This document shows positions 1-7,993 of a DNA stretch of 55,696 nt, piece after piece. The stretch's first letter is position 1. Each line of letters opens with the position of its first letter. Below the pieces are notes generated by a model. It had not been told where the DNA came from and made no database searches. It saw only the letters and a list, made by a program, of their open reading frames with translations. The translations under genes were made by a program, and so were the position numbers. Source of the DNA: Solirubrobacteraceae bacterium (GTDB taxonomy: Bacteria > Actinomycetota > Thermoleophilia > Solirubrobacterales > Solirubrobacteraceae); assembly GCA_016463765.1 (NCBI GenBank), contig JAEMQS010000024.1, positions 1 to 55,696 on the forward strand, read 5' to 3'.

Positions 1-601
1 TGGTCGACATCTTCCGCGTCGGCTCCTGCAGGTCCATGATCCGCGCGCCGACCTCGGGGATGCGGTGCTCGGGGACCACGAGGATCTCTCCGTCCTCCGG
101 GGCGAAGCGGGAGTTGAAGCGCCTCGCCACGTCGCGCATGAGCTCGAGGTGCTCGCGCTGGTCCTCGCCGACCGGGACCTCGTCGGCCTTGTATGCCAGC
201 ACGTCGGCGGCCTGCAGCACGGGGTAGAACAGGAGGCCGGAGCTGACGAGCTCGCGCTGGGCCACCGACTTGTCACGGAACTGGTGCATGCGGTTGAGCT
301 CGCCGATGGCGGTCACCGACGACAGCAGCCAGCAGAGCTCGGTGTGCTCGGGGACGTCGCCCTGGCGGAACAGGATGCAGCGCTCGGGATCGAGCCCGGC
401 CGCCAGCAGGATCGCCGTGGTGTCGTACACGCGCTCGCGCAGCACGGCCGGCTCGTAGTTGACGGTGATCGCGTGCAGGTCGACGAGGCAGTAGATCGCC
501 GGATCGCCCCGGTCCTGCCCCTCGACGAACTGCTGGATCGCCCCGATGAAGTTCCCGAGGTGCTTGCGGCCCGTGGGCTGGATGCCGGAGAAGATGCGCA
601 C
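1..601 (-). CDS. trpS: Tryptophan--tRNA ligase, N-terminal two thirds (cut by window edge)
   Basis: Charges tRNA-Trp with tryptophan in the cytosol; class I aminoacyl-tRNA synthetase. The minus-strand translation opens with RIFSGIQPTGRKHLGNFIGA, which carries the TIGN/HIGH-type signature (HLGN). It continues through CLVDLHAITV and the tryptophan-pocket region GLLFYPVLQAADVL, typical of TrpS. The KMSKS-type loop (EPTRKMST) lies exactly at the window edge, so about 200 residues are visible and the anticodon-binding C-terminus is missing. I place the start at a GTG (599-601) because the next residues match the conserved TrpS N-terminus; no clear ribosome binding site precedes it. The 131 bp up to the next gene hold nothing I recognise, and no T-box leader. 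Confidence 0.93.
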   Translation of the reverse strand, partial: MRIFSGIQPTGRKHLGNFIGAIQQFVEGQDRGDPAIYCLVDLHAITVNYEPAVLRERVYDTTAILLAAGLDPERCILFRQGDVPEHTELCWLLSSVTAIGELNRMHQFRDKSVAQRELVSSGLLFYPVLQAADVLAYKADEVPVGEDQREHLELMRDVARRFNSRFAPEDGEILVVPEHRIPEVGARIMDLQEPTRKMST

Positions 602-732
602 GCCGCGGAATCTAGATGAGTCGGCCGTCGCTCCGGTCCCCGGTGGGACACGCGGGACGACTCGGCTCCGCCAGATGGTCGGTGCCGTGACCGGTCAGGC
701 GCCGTCACCATCCGCGTACGGCGAGACGGACC

Positions 733-1512
733 TCAAGCCGAGTGCGTGGGATGGGACTCGCCGGTCCCGGGCGGTGCCGCGGTGCGAGCGGCGGCACCGC
801 CCGGGCCGGTGGCACGAGCGACGACCGCCTGCAGCGCGAGCGCCGCGACCGAAGCCGTCAGGAACGATGGCCCCGTCCCCCATGGCTCGATCGTCAGCGC
901 AACGATCGTGAAGAAGCACACGACCGCGGGCAGTCCGGTGACGAGCCCGCGGAGCAGGACGAGCGTCGACGCACGGCCCTGGGTCGCCAGCGAGAACCCG
1001 GACAGCACGCTGATCGCGATCGGCGACAGCGCCAAGGCGCCGCTGAGCCGTGGTCCGGCCTCGTCGGCGAGAGCGGTGACCACGAGCACGAGGGTCGCCG
1101 CCGCCGCGGCGCGCAGCGGCAGGTCCCAGGCGGGCATGCGCCGGGCGAGCGGCACGACGGCACCTCGCGGAAGGAGCAACGCACCGAGGCCGAGTGCCGC
1201 CCCGCCGATGGCCGCGCCGGCCAGCGGGCCGGGCTCGAACCCCGAGACCAGCACGGCGGTCGCCAGGAACGCCGCCCAGGCGAGCGCGACCGTCACGGCC
1301 GTGCCCCACCGGGAGCTCGCCCCGGCGAGGACGAGCAGGAACGCCACCACCGCGACGAGCGCGAGCAGCGTCCCCGCGGACGCGTCCGCCGCGAACGCTT
1401 CCCCCTGCTCGACGGCGAGCACGAGCAGCACCGGGCCGGCGACGATCGGCAGCGACCCGACGAGGCCCGCCGCCCGCGGGCCGTACCGGCGGCCCATCAG
1501 CGACGCGCCCAC
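733..1512 (-). CDS. Multi-pass membrane protein, unknown function
   Basis: About 259 residues, mostly alternating hydrophobic stretches rich in Ala, Leu, Val and Gly (roughly seven or eight predicted membrane helices), ending in a short hydrophilic Pro/Gly/Ala tail. It looks like a small permease-type integral membrane protein, but I recognise no transport motif. The start is uncertain. GTG at 1510-1512 is the first canonical start in frame, yet the same frame continues upstream to a stop near 1610 and encodes another hydrophobic segment (DTLVLKLLLAPTLVVGASLM) that looks like the natural first helix. A CTG at 1540-1542 could be the real start, or the 5' end may be damaged. It is followed, after 131 bp, by trpS. 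Confidence 0.72.
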   Translation of the reverse strand: MGASLMGRRYGPRAAGLVGSLPIVAGPVLLVLAVEQGEAFAADASAGTLLALVAVVAFLLVLAGASSRWGTAVTVALAWAAFLATAVLVSGFEPGPLAGAAIGGAALGLGALLLPRGAVVPLARRMPAWDLPLRAAAAATLVLVVTALADEAGPRLSGALALSPIAISVLSGFSLATQGRASTLVLLRGLVTGLPAVVCFFTIVALTIEPWGTGPSFLTASVAALALQAVVARATGPGGAAARTAAPPGTGESHPTHSA

Positions 1513-1641
1513 GACGAGCGTGGGCGCGAGGAGCAGCTTCAGGACGAGCGTGTCGACGGGAAACGAGAGGCGGTCGGGGGCACCGGCGGTGAGTCGAGCC
1601 TACCCACCGCCGAGGCGCAGATGGGATCCCGGCGCCGGACG

Positions 1642-2145
1642 TCAGCGCACGTCGTCGCCACCGAGATCCGCCGGTGAGATGACGATGCGCGTCGGATCCT
1701 CCGACGCCGCGGCTGGCCCCGCCGGCGCGGGCGGGGGCAGCGGGACGGGAGGACCCGAAGGGGGAGCCAACGGCGGCCCGCCCGCAGCCGGCTGCGCTGC
1801 GCGCATCAGCTCGAGCTGGTCCCGGGTGTTCTCAAAGATGCGGAACACGACGATGATCAGCTCGAACACCACGCGATAGAACAGCGTGTAGAAGAACAGC
1901 ATCAGCGGGCCTCCGACGAACAGCCACAGCAGGCCGAGGGCCGGGCTCCCCCCGCTGTCCGTGTAGAACCCGTCGCCGTAGTAGTCCGGACTGCTGCTTC
2001 CGCCCGTGAACAGCGCCACCGCGATCGCGATGTACGCGAGGACGAGCAGCACCAGACTCAGGACGTACAGAACCTTGATCACCTTTGTGGTGACGAACGA
2101 GCTGAACGAGAGATCGAACAGCGATCCGAAGAAGCCTTTCTGCAT
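1642..2145 (-). CDS. DUF4282-type membrane protein
   Basis: A 167-residue inner-membrane protein of unknown function. It begins MQKGFFGSLFDLSFSSFVT, the usual opening of DUF4282 proteins. A helix at about 22-47 is followed by a variable Gly/Ser/Asp/Tyr loop (48-66), then hydrophobic segments at about 70-103. The charged stretch FRIFENTRDQLELM is typical of the family end. The last 50 residues are a Pro/Ala-rich, probably disordered cytoplasmic tail. ATG at 2143-2145 is the only reasonable start. The secreted TSP3 protein ends 30 bp upstream on the same strand, so the two may be co-transcribed. Codon use matches its neighbours. Confidence 0.82.
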   Translation of the reverse strand: MQKGFFGSLFDLSFSSFVTTKVIKVLYVLSLVLLVLAYIAIAVALFTGGSSSPDYYGDGFYTDSGGSPALGLLWLFVGGPLMLFFYTLFYRVVFELIIVVFRIFENTRDQLELMRAAQPAAGGPPLAPPSGPPVPLPPPAPAGPAAASEDPTRIVISPADLGGDDVR

Positions 2146-2175
2146 GGCGATGTTCCTTGGTGTAGGGAGGCCCGA

Positions 2176-3519
2176 TCAGACCTGAAGGCCCGCGGAGCGA
2201 CGGACCGAGCACAGCGACGATGTCGTGGTGCGCTCGGCCACGATCGCGTAGATCCGCCCGCGTGTGCCGCGCCGCGCACGGATGGTGAACGTCCCGTCCT
2301 GCCGGGTGTAGCCCACCCCGTAGGACCGTGTGCCCTTGCCGACCCGTCGGAGCACCACCTTGCGGCGGAAGACACAGCTCTTGCCGGTACTGGTCACCTT
2401 GCCGCGATACGTGCGGCCCTTGCGCCGAAGCACGACGGTCGTGGTGTACCGGACGCGCACAGGGCAGCCGCGGGGGGCGACGCCCGGCGTGGACTGGCAC
2501 TTGTCCTCGCTGTCAGGCACTCCGTCGCGGTCGCGATCCGGGCAGCCAGACGGGGCGACGCCCGCCGTCTCCGCACAACGATCGGCGGAGTCGGCGATCC
2601 CGTCGCCGTCCCGGTCCGGGCACCCCGAAGGAGCGACGCCCACCTCGTCCCGGCACGCGTCGGCGGCGTCGACCACGCCGTCGAAGTCCGCGTCCGGTGG
2701 CGGCGCCACCGCGGTCAGGGCGGCCGCGGGCGTGATCATGAACTCGTACTCGTTGCCCGTGCAGGAGCCCGTGTGCGTCAGCCGCAAGGTCATCGCCGCC
2801 GGCGCCGTGTAGGTGATGCGCTCTGTCCGATTCTCGTCGACGCTGACGCCACCGAGTTCCCGGCCGCTCAGCATCTCCATGCGGAGGCTCACCCGGCAGG
2901 TCGTCGTGTCGTCGACGTTCGTGACGTCGACCGCGATCCCGCCGGGACCCGCGACGTGGAAGTAGAACCAGTCCTTGTCGTTGGCGCTGTCCGTCCGCGC
3001 GGTGTACCGCGTGTCACCGGAGAGCGGGCCGAACGCCGCCTCCGCGGTGTCGTTCGTATCAGGGGTGGGCGTGGGCGTGGCCGGGCCGGGGCCGCTGACG
3101 ATGGCCCCGGTGATCGAGAAGCGGTACTGGTTGCCGACGCATCCTCCCCCGCGGACCTCCAGCAGGAAGCGACCGGGCTCCGCGACCGTGTACGTGTACT
3201 CGTCCGTCTGGTTCTCGTACGCCAGGAACGAGGCGATACCCACCCCCGTGGTCTTACGCCAGTCGGCCCCGATGCTGCAGTTCGAGGCGTCGTCGATGTT
3301 GGTCACCGTCACCTTGACGATCCCCGGGCTGCCGACGTAGAAGGCGTACCAGTCACGGTCGTTCGCGCTGTCGACCTTGCCGTCGTATGTCCCTGCGAGC
3401 AGTGGGCCCTCCGGCTGGTGGATGCCGTTGTTCGGCTCGACGTCGGCGCGCGCGGGGCCGGCCAGCCCGAGGGCGGACACGAGACAGATGAGCAGGAGCG
3501 GGGTGAGTTTCGTGAGCAT
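2176..3519 (-). CDS. Secreted protein with two PPC-like beta domains and calcium-type (TSP3) repeats
   Basis: About 447 residues, exported by a signal peptide (MLTKLTPLLLICLVSALGLA, cleaved near ARA). Two similar beta-sandwich units follow (about 25-150 and 165-285). Each has a pre-peptidase C-terminal-like pattern (SAND/NDxDWYxF, then TVxNIDD and a Tyr/Thr-rich strand). At about 295-375 come three repeats with DxDxDGxxDxxDxC spacing, separated by GVAPSGCPD; this is the thrombospondin type-3/EF-hand-like calcium loop pattern with regular Cys. The last 85 residues are basic and beta-rich. The frame is open to 3732, but I choose ATG 3517-3519 because it directly begins the signal peptide. Likely a cell-surface or extracellular structural protein; no catalytic motif seen. 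Confidence 0.8.
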   Translation of the reverse strand: MLTKLTPLLLICLVSALGLAGPARADVEPNNGIHQPEGPLLAGTYDGKVDSANDRDWYAFYVGSPGIVKVTVTNIDDASNCSIGADWRKTTGVGIASFLAYENQTDEYTYTVAEPGRFLLEVRGGGCVGNQYRFSITGAIVSGPGPATPTPTPDTNDTAEAAFGPLSGDTRYTARTDSANDKDWFYFHVAGPGGIAVDVTNVDDTTTCRVSLRMEMLSGRELGGVSVDENRTERITYTAPAAMTLRLTHTGSCTGNEYEFMITPAAALTAVAPPPDADFDGVVDAADACRDEVGVAPSGCPDRDGDGIADSADRCAETAGVAPSGCPDRDRDGVPDSEDKCQSTPGVAPRGCPVRVRYTTTVVLRRKGRTYRGKVTSTGKSCVFRRKVVLRRVGKGTRSYGVGYTRQDGTFTIRARRGTRGRIYAIVAERTTTSSLCSVRRSAGLQV

Positions 3520-3541
3520 GATCCTGAATGAGTTGGACGAC

Positions 3542-3557
3542 CCGTCCGCAGGGACGG
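3542..3557 (-). terminator. Short GC hairpin in the leader of the TSP3 gene
   Basis: CCGTCC-GCAG-GGACGG gives a 6-bp stem with a 4-base loop in the 209-bp gap between the ubiquitin-like/SPOR gene (stop 3729) and the TSP3 protein start (3519). There is no U-tract. It may be a weak terminator or leader structure; the rest of the gap shows nothing recognisable. Confidence 0.25.
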
Positions 3558-3728
3558 CGCCGATTGATGAATGCTCGTGGGAGCCGAGTCGAGGCATGTG
3601 CCACAGCGTGTCGCAACCGCGCGCCGAGAACGAGCGACGCCGCCCCGCGGGGGACATCGCTCGGCCGGTGGCCCGGTTCAGCGGGCCGTGTGCCGTGCTG
3701 TGCAGGTCCCCCGACATCCCCCGTCGCC

Positions 3729-4568
3729 TCATGGCAGCAGCGTGATCTCGCGGGCACGGGCGCCGTCGACACCCGCGTCATCCGCCGCGGCGATCACTGC
3801 CGAGATGCTCGAGGCGTCGTCGAAGGGGCCGGCGTAGAGGACCCAGAAGTCCGGTCGCAGCTCCTGGGTGACGTTGCTGTCCAGCACCTCGACGGCGAGG
3901 CCCTCGCCGCGCAGTCGCGTGGCTTCGCGCTCGGCGTTTGCGCGACGGCGAAACGAGCCGAGCTGGACGACCTTGCTCGCCTGCTCGGCGGACAGGCTTG
4001 ACGGGGCCGCCGGCTCGGAGACCTCCGCCGTCGGCTCCGCGCCTGCCATGACGGTGGTCACCTGCGTGCGCGTGACGGTCCGCGGGGCGACGGTGACGGT
4101 GCGCGCCGCGACCGTGGCTGCGGTGGCGGCCGTCGCCGGGCTCTCGGTGTCGCCGCCGACGACGAGCGCTGCCGCGGCCACTCCGGCGACAGCGAAGGCG
4201 GCGGCAACCGCCAGCACGACAGGACGGCGACCGCGCCGCCCGGGGGGCGCCGGTGTCGCGGGTCGGGCAGGCACGGTCGGCATGGCGCCCGCGACCCGTG
4301 TGACGGTCGGGGCACCGAGCCCGGAGGGGACCTCGGTCTCGAGGACCACCAGATCGCCGTCGGCGATGCCCGCGCCGACGAGGGTCTCGTCCGGCAGGAG
4401 GGCGCGCCCGAGGCGCCCGCTGACGACGCGCACCGCGACGGGAGCGTCAGCCAGAAGTGCGGTCGCGAGCCGTGGCGCGATATCCCGAACCTGGTGGCGG
4501 TCGGCATCCGGCACCGTGACCGGGTGCACGGTGCCGTCGGCGAGCACCTCGATGTCCAAGTCGGTCAC
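3729..4568 (-). CDS. Ubiquitin-like (YukD/EccD-type) / transmembrane / SPOR-domain protein
   Basis: 279 residues in three parts. Residues 1-78 resemble the ubiquitin-like fold of YukD/EsaB and the EccD N-terminus (VPDADRHQVRDIAPRL, then GRLGRALLPDETLVGAGIADGDLVVL). A Pro-rich linker leads to one transmembrane helix at about 116-138. After a Thr/Val/Ala linker, residues 199-268 form a SPOR domain (VVQLGSFRRRANAEREATRL ... FWVLYAGPF), a fold that binds denuded peptidoglycan. The predicted topology puts the ubiquitin-like part inside and SPOR outside. A paralogue of the N-terminal part starts at 6955 on the other strand. GTG 4566-4568 is chosen because it aligns with that paralogue's start. The DUF2510 gene lies 34 bp upstream, so an operon is likely. 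The function is not known; this is domain reading only. Confidence 0.8.
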   Translation of the reverse strand: MTDLDIEVLADGTVHPVTVPDADRHQVRDIAPRLATALLADAPVAVRVVSGRLGRALLPDETLVGAGIADGDLVVLETEVPSGLGAPTVTRVAGAMPTVPARPATPAPPGRRGRRPVVLAVAAAFAVAGVAAAALVVGGDTESPATAATAATVAARTVTVAPRTVTRTQVTTVMAGAEPTAEVSEPAAPSSLSAEQASKVVQLGSFRRRANAEREATRLRGEGLAVEVLDSNVTQELRPDFWVLYAGPFDDASSISAVIAAADDAGVDGARAREITLLP

Positions 4569-4602
4569 GCGCGCCCCCAGGGTGCCAGGGTGGTGCGCTG
4601 CG

Positions 4603-5139
4603 TCACGTCGCCGAGCTCACGGGATGCGTGTGCTCGGTCCATGCCGCGCCGTCCCACCAGCGCAGCACCGCCGGATCCTGCCCGTCGGCATACCACCCCG
4701 GCAGGCGGCCGGCAGAGGTCTCCGGGGACGCCTCAGCGGTCTGCAGCGCCGATGCCAGCCGGGATCGCAACGCCTCGTCCGTGATCGCGGGACCAAGGCT
4801 CAGACCCAGCCCGAGGGTGGCGGCGGCGCCGAGGAGCAACCCCCAGGTCAGTACGTGCAGAAAGCGGAAGTCCCCTCCGGTCCCGTACGCGAACATGTGG
4901 GCGGCGAGCATGGACGCCACCGCCACGAGGATGACGTCGAGTCCCCGGCGGGGCCGCAGCGCCGCCAGCACCGCGAGCCCGGCCAGGGCGACGCAACCGG
5001 CGATGACGGCCACGTCGACGGCGTGGAGGTCGTAGGCGAAGTCGTCGCCCAGCAGGCTCACGATGAGGACGAGCGCCGCTACGAGCACCAGGCCGAGGCG
5101 GGCGAGAAAGATGGGGCGACCGAGCTGTTGAGGCGTCAT
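4603..5139 (-). CDS. DUF2510 membrane protein
   Basis: About 178 residues. Four hydrophobic segments (about 10-30, 45-65, 70-85 and 95-120) are followed by a cytoplasmic C-terminus with a DUF2510 motif, PGWYADGQDPAVLRWWDG, then AAWTEHTHP. DUF2510 is a short Trp-rich module found at either end of actinobacterial membrane proteins; its role is unknown. The frame is open to 5187. I prefer ATG 5137-5139 (MTPQQLGRPIFLARL), which leads straight into the first helix. The upstream ATG would add 16 unremarkable residues. It lies between the FHA regulator and the SPOR protein on the same strand. Confidence 0.75.
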   Translation of the reverse strand: MTPQQLGRPIFLARLGLVLVAALVLIVSLLGDDFAYDLHAVDVAVIAGCVALAGLAVLAALRPRRGLDVILVAVASMLAAHMFAYGTGGDFRFLHVLTWGLLLGAAATLGLGLSLGPAITDEALRSRLASALQTAEASPETSAGRLPGWYADGQDPAVLRWWDGAAWTEHTHPVSSAT

Positions 5140-5228
5140 AGACAGAAAACCGGCAGGAGAGCCGCGGAAGCGTAGTCCGGCGGACATCTTGCGTCAATGG
5201 CCGCAGAGCGTACTGTGCATCGTGCGCG

Positions 5229-5894
5229 TTATCCGTGCAGACCGAGCTGCTGCGCAACCTCTGCAAGTGCTCCGCGCTGCGCCCTATCGGTGTGGCCCGC
5301 GTCGCGGAGCTTCCCGTAGATGCGCGCGAGGTGGGTCTTCACGGTTTCCGACCCGACGCCCAGCGTCACACCGACGTCGGCATTCGTCGGCGCCGCGCTG
5401 CCCGCCACTGCGAACGCGGCCAGGACGCGCTGTTCCATCGGCGTGAAGTCCCCCGCGCGCAGGTCGAGCAAGGCGTCGCCCGCGACCACGGTCGCCCCGA
5501 CCTGTTCGGCCCGTGGCAGCACAACGGTGAGGTCGGTTCCACCGCACCGCACGATGTCGCCGTGGCGCAACTGCACACGTCCGGTGATGCGCGTGCCGTT
5601 GACATAGGTCCCGTTGCGCGACAGGTCGTTGTCCTCGATGACCACGATGTCGCCATGCCGTTCCACGACCGCGTGGAGACGCGAGACGCGCTCGTCCCAG
5701 GGCAGCGCGAGGGGAAGAGACTCCTGACGCCCGAGCCCCCACCGTGCGTCTGCGCGGAGCGCGGCGGCCGCCAGCCGTCCGCCCGGCTCGTGGACGAGCA
5801 GCAGCGGCCGGGAGACTCGGGCAGCGCGCACAGCATCGAGGTCGCCGGCAGGTACCGGGACCCAGGCCGGGCCGGGTCCGGCGGGCGTGCTCAC
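5229..5894 (-). CDS. FHA-domain protein with C-terminal LuxR-like HTH
   Basis: About 221 residues. An FHA domain occupies roughly residues 20-125. Its phosphothreonine-binding core is visible as GRQESLPL, then VSRLHAVVE and DLSRNGTYVNGTRI, with the Ser-Arg-Asn-Gly-Thr pattern. The C-terminal part (FTPMEQRVLAAFA, then VGSETVKTHLARIYGKL) resembles a LuxR/GerE DNA-binding helix-turn-helix. The start is GTG 5892-5894, which overlaps the kinase stop by 4 bp (GTGA). That coupling suggests the kinase phosphorylates a partner, or itself, that this protein reads and converts to a transcriptional output. Stop TAA is at 5229-5231. The DNA target is unknown. Confidence 0.83.
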   Translation of the reverse strand: MSTPAGPGPAWVPVPAGDLDAVRAARVSRPLLLVHEPGGRLAAAALRADARWGLGRQESLPLALPWDERVSRLHAVVERHGDIVVIEDNDLSRNGTYVNGTRITGRVQLRHGDIVRCGGTDLTVVLPRAEQVGATVVAGDALLDLRAGDFTPMEQRVLAAFAVAGSAAPTNADVGVTLGVGSETVKTHLARIYGKLRDAGHTDRAQRGALAEVAQQLGLHG

Positions 5895-6862
5895 TCGTCG
5901 TCGGGCTCCATGGCCAGGACGATCCGCTTCGGAGGCGAGGGCGGGTCGCCCAGTTCCAGCCGTATGCGATCCCCCCGCCGAGCGGGTGCCGGGGCGGCCG
6001 AGCCGCCGAAGGCTGAACGCGTCGAGCGGAGCGCGGCAGGGAGCGTTGCGATGGCCTCCGCGAGGGCGTCGATGAACGCGCGGGCGGTTGCCGGTCGATC
6101 GAGGGCGTCCTTGGCGAGGCCGGCCTGGACGGCGCGGTCGACCTGCGGGGATCGCTGCAGCGGCGGCGGCGCATCGTCGAGATGCGCGCGCATGACCGCA
6201 ACGTCTGCCGTCCGGCTGAAGGGCACCGCCCCGGCAAGGCACTCGTAGGCCACGATCGCGAGCGAGTACACGTCGCAGCCCGCTGCGACCGGGCCTCCCC
6301 GAATCTGCTCGGGTGCCGAATAGTGCACGCTGCCCATGTACCCGCCGACGGTGGTCACGACGGAACCCTGTTCCCCCTTGGCGATCCCGAAGTCGGCGAG
6401 GAAGGGCCGCCGGTCCCGGGAGAGCAGGATGTTCTGCGGCTTGACGTCGCGGTGCAGGACGAGCGACCGGTGCGCCAGGTCCAGCGCGTCGGCGATCGGC
6501 CCGAGCAGTTCGATGGTCTCGTCCGGTGTGACACCCTGCCCGCGGATGGCGTCCGCCAGCGTCTGCCCCTCCACCAGCCGCATGGCCAGGAAGAGGCGCC
6601 CTCCCACATCCCCGGAGTCGAAGACCGGGACGATATTGGGGTGATCGAGCGCGGCGACATGGGTGCCTTCGCTGCGAAACCGCGCGCGGAACTCCGGGTC
6701 GACAGCCAACTGGGGATGCAGGACCTTCAGCGCGACCGCACGCCGGAGCGAGAGCTGCTCGGCGCGATAGACCGTGGCCATCCCGCCCACGCCGAGGACG
6801 CCGGCCACCCGAAACCCGCCGAGGTCGGTTCCAGGTCGGAGGATGAGATCGCCGTGAGTCAT
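5891..6862 (-). CDS. Cytosolic serine/threonine protein kinase (PknB-like)
   Basis: About 323 residues with a complete Hanks-type kinase domain. It has the glycine loop VLGVGGMATVYRAEQ, the VALKVLHP lysine, the catalytic loop HRDVKPQNILL, DFG in LADFGIAKGEQG, and APEQIRGG. It ends with a short, charged, Pro-rich tail and has no transmembrane helix or PASTA repeats, so it is predicted to be cytoplasmic. The frame is open to 6895; I choose ATG 6860-6862 (MTHGDLILRPGT) because the kinase fold begins there. It is coupled to the downstream FHA-HTH gene. It diverges, with 92 bp between, from the second ubiquitin-like gene, so the two sets probably share a control region. Confidence 0.9.
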   Translation of the reverse strand: MTHGDLILRPGTDLGGFRVAGVLGVGGMATVYRAEQLSLRRAVALKVLHPQLAVDPEFRARFRSEGTHVAALDHPNIVPVFDSGDVGGRLFLAMRLVEGQTLADAIRGQGVTPDETIELLGPIADALDLAHRSLVLHRDVKPQNILLSRDRRPFLADFGIAKGEQGSVVTTVGGYMGSVHYSAPEQIRGGPVAAGCDVYSLAIVAYECLAGAVPFSRTADVAVMRAHLDDAPPPLQRSPQVDRAVQAGLAKDALDRPATARAFIDALAEAIATLPAALRSTRSAFGGSAAPAPARRGDRIRLELGDPPSPPKRIVLAMEPDDE

Positions 6863-6941
6863 GCCGAGAAGCGCGCTGGCGCGGCATCTTCGCACGCGAC
6901 CTGCTGTGCGCGCCCAGCCGCCGAAAGGGCAGGAACCGCTG

Positions 6942-6955
6942 TACGCTCCGGGCCG
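6942..6955 (+). promoter_or_regulatory. Candidate -10 box for a leaderless transcript
   Basis: TACGCT at 6942-6947 ends 7 bases before the GTG at 6955, the spacing expected if transcription starts at the start codon itself. No good -35 and no Shine-Dalgarno sequence is visible, which fits leaderless expression common in actinobacteria. Inference from spacing only. Confidence 0.3.
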
Positions 6956-7981
6956 TGACCGACCTCGACGTGGAGATCATCGCGGGGGACCGGGTCATTC
7001 CGGTCACGGTCCCCGATGCGGACGTCCACCGTTCCGGGCGCGTCGCGCGGCACCTTGCCGGCAAGGTGCTCGGGCTCGAGAACCCCGGAGCGGTGCAGTT
7101 CGTCAGCGCCCGCCTGGGCCGGGTCATCGATGCGGACGAGACCCTCGTCGAGGCCGGCCTTCGGGACGGGGATGCGCTGACCCTCGAAGTGGAGGGGCGA
7201 CGCGGCCACCGTCGACCCGGTCACGCAGGTCGTGCCCGTCGCGGCAGGCACACCCGCCGCTGCCTGGAGCCCTCGCGCTGCTCCGCCACCTCCACCGCCG
7301 CCACCACAGCACGCTGCGCCGACGCCCTCCGCAGGCGGTCGTCGCTGGGTGCCCATCGTGGCCGTCATTGCCGTCCTGACGCTCGCGGGCGCCGGGGTGG
7401 CCGCAGCGGTGGTCCTCCGCCCGGACGACGATCCGCCCGCGGCGGCGGAGACCACTGAGCCGGAGGCGCGAACGGTGACCGTGCCCGGCGAGACGGTCAC
7501 GACCGTGGTGACGGACACCCGAACCGACGCGGCCCCGGACACCGATGACGACGTTGTCGACGACGCGCCGCCGCCGTCGACCGGCCGCACCGTCGCCGGG
7601 CCCGGCTACGTGATGACGGTGCCCCGAGGCACCGGCTGGACCGTGGGCGCCGCGCGCACGGGCAACGGGGGTCGCCAGCTCCTGCGCCGTATCGTCGGGC
7701 CCGGCGGGATCGTCATCCGCATCGTGCACACACCTGACTTCGAGGCGAAGCCGGGCAGCGACTTCGTGGTGGCGTCGGAACCGATCGCCACACCGGCCGC
7801 GAGCGCCAGCCGCGTCACGCTCGAGGACTTCCCGACGCCCGAGTGCGAACAGCAACTCTGTGATGACTTCGTGCTGAACGACCCGGCGTTCGGCGGGCTC
7901 GCCATCCTCGTCAACGGCACCGGCGACGACGACGCCGCGCAGGCCGCGCTCGCCATCGCCGAGAGCGTCGAGCCGTCCTAG
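6955..7981 (+). CDS. Ubiquitin-like / transmembrane protein with apparent 1-bp frameshift
   Basis: Two overlapping frames appear to be one gene. From GTG 6955, the first 80 residues match the N-terminus of the SPOR protein at 3729-4568 (MTDLDVEII, VTVPDAD, RLGRVIDADETLVEAGLRDG). After 7194 this frame turns into low-quality Arg/His-rich sequence. The +1 frame carries on with DAATVDPVTQVVP, a Pro-rich linker, one transmembrane helix (VPIVAVIAVLTLAGAGVAAA), an acidic Thr/Val linker and a C-terminal extracellular domain with a Cys pair (PECEQQLC), ending at TAG 7979-7981. Removing one G from the GGGG run at 7194-7197 joins them smoothly. It may be a sequencing error, a real inactivating change, or slippage. 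The downstream part alone could be called from about 7232. The extracellular domain is not recognised. The helicase gene follows after 12 bp. Confidence 0.68.
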
Positions 7982-7993
7982 CGGCGGCTGCGC

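Noticed and set aside
602..732. Possible T-box leader ahead of trpS
   Set aside because: No T-box sequence, specifier loop or terminator/antiterminator pair seen in 131 bp.
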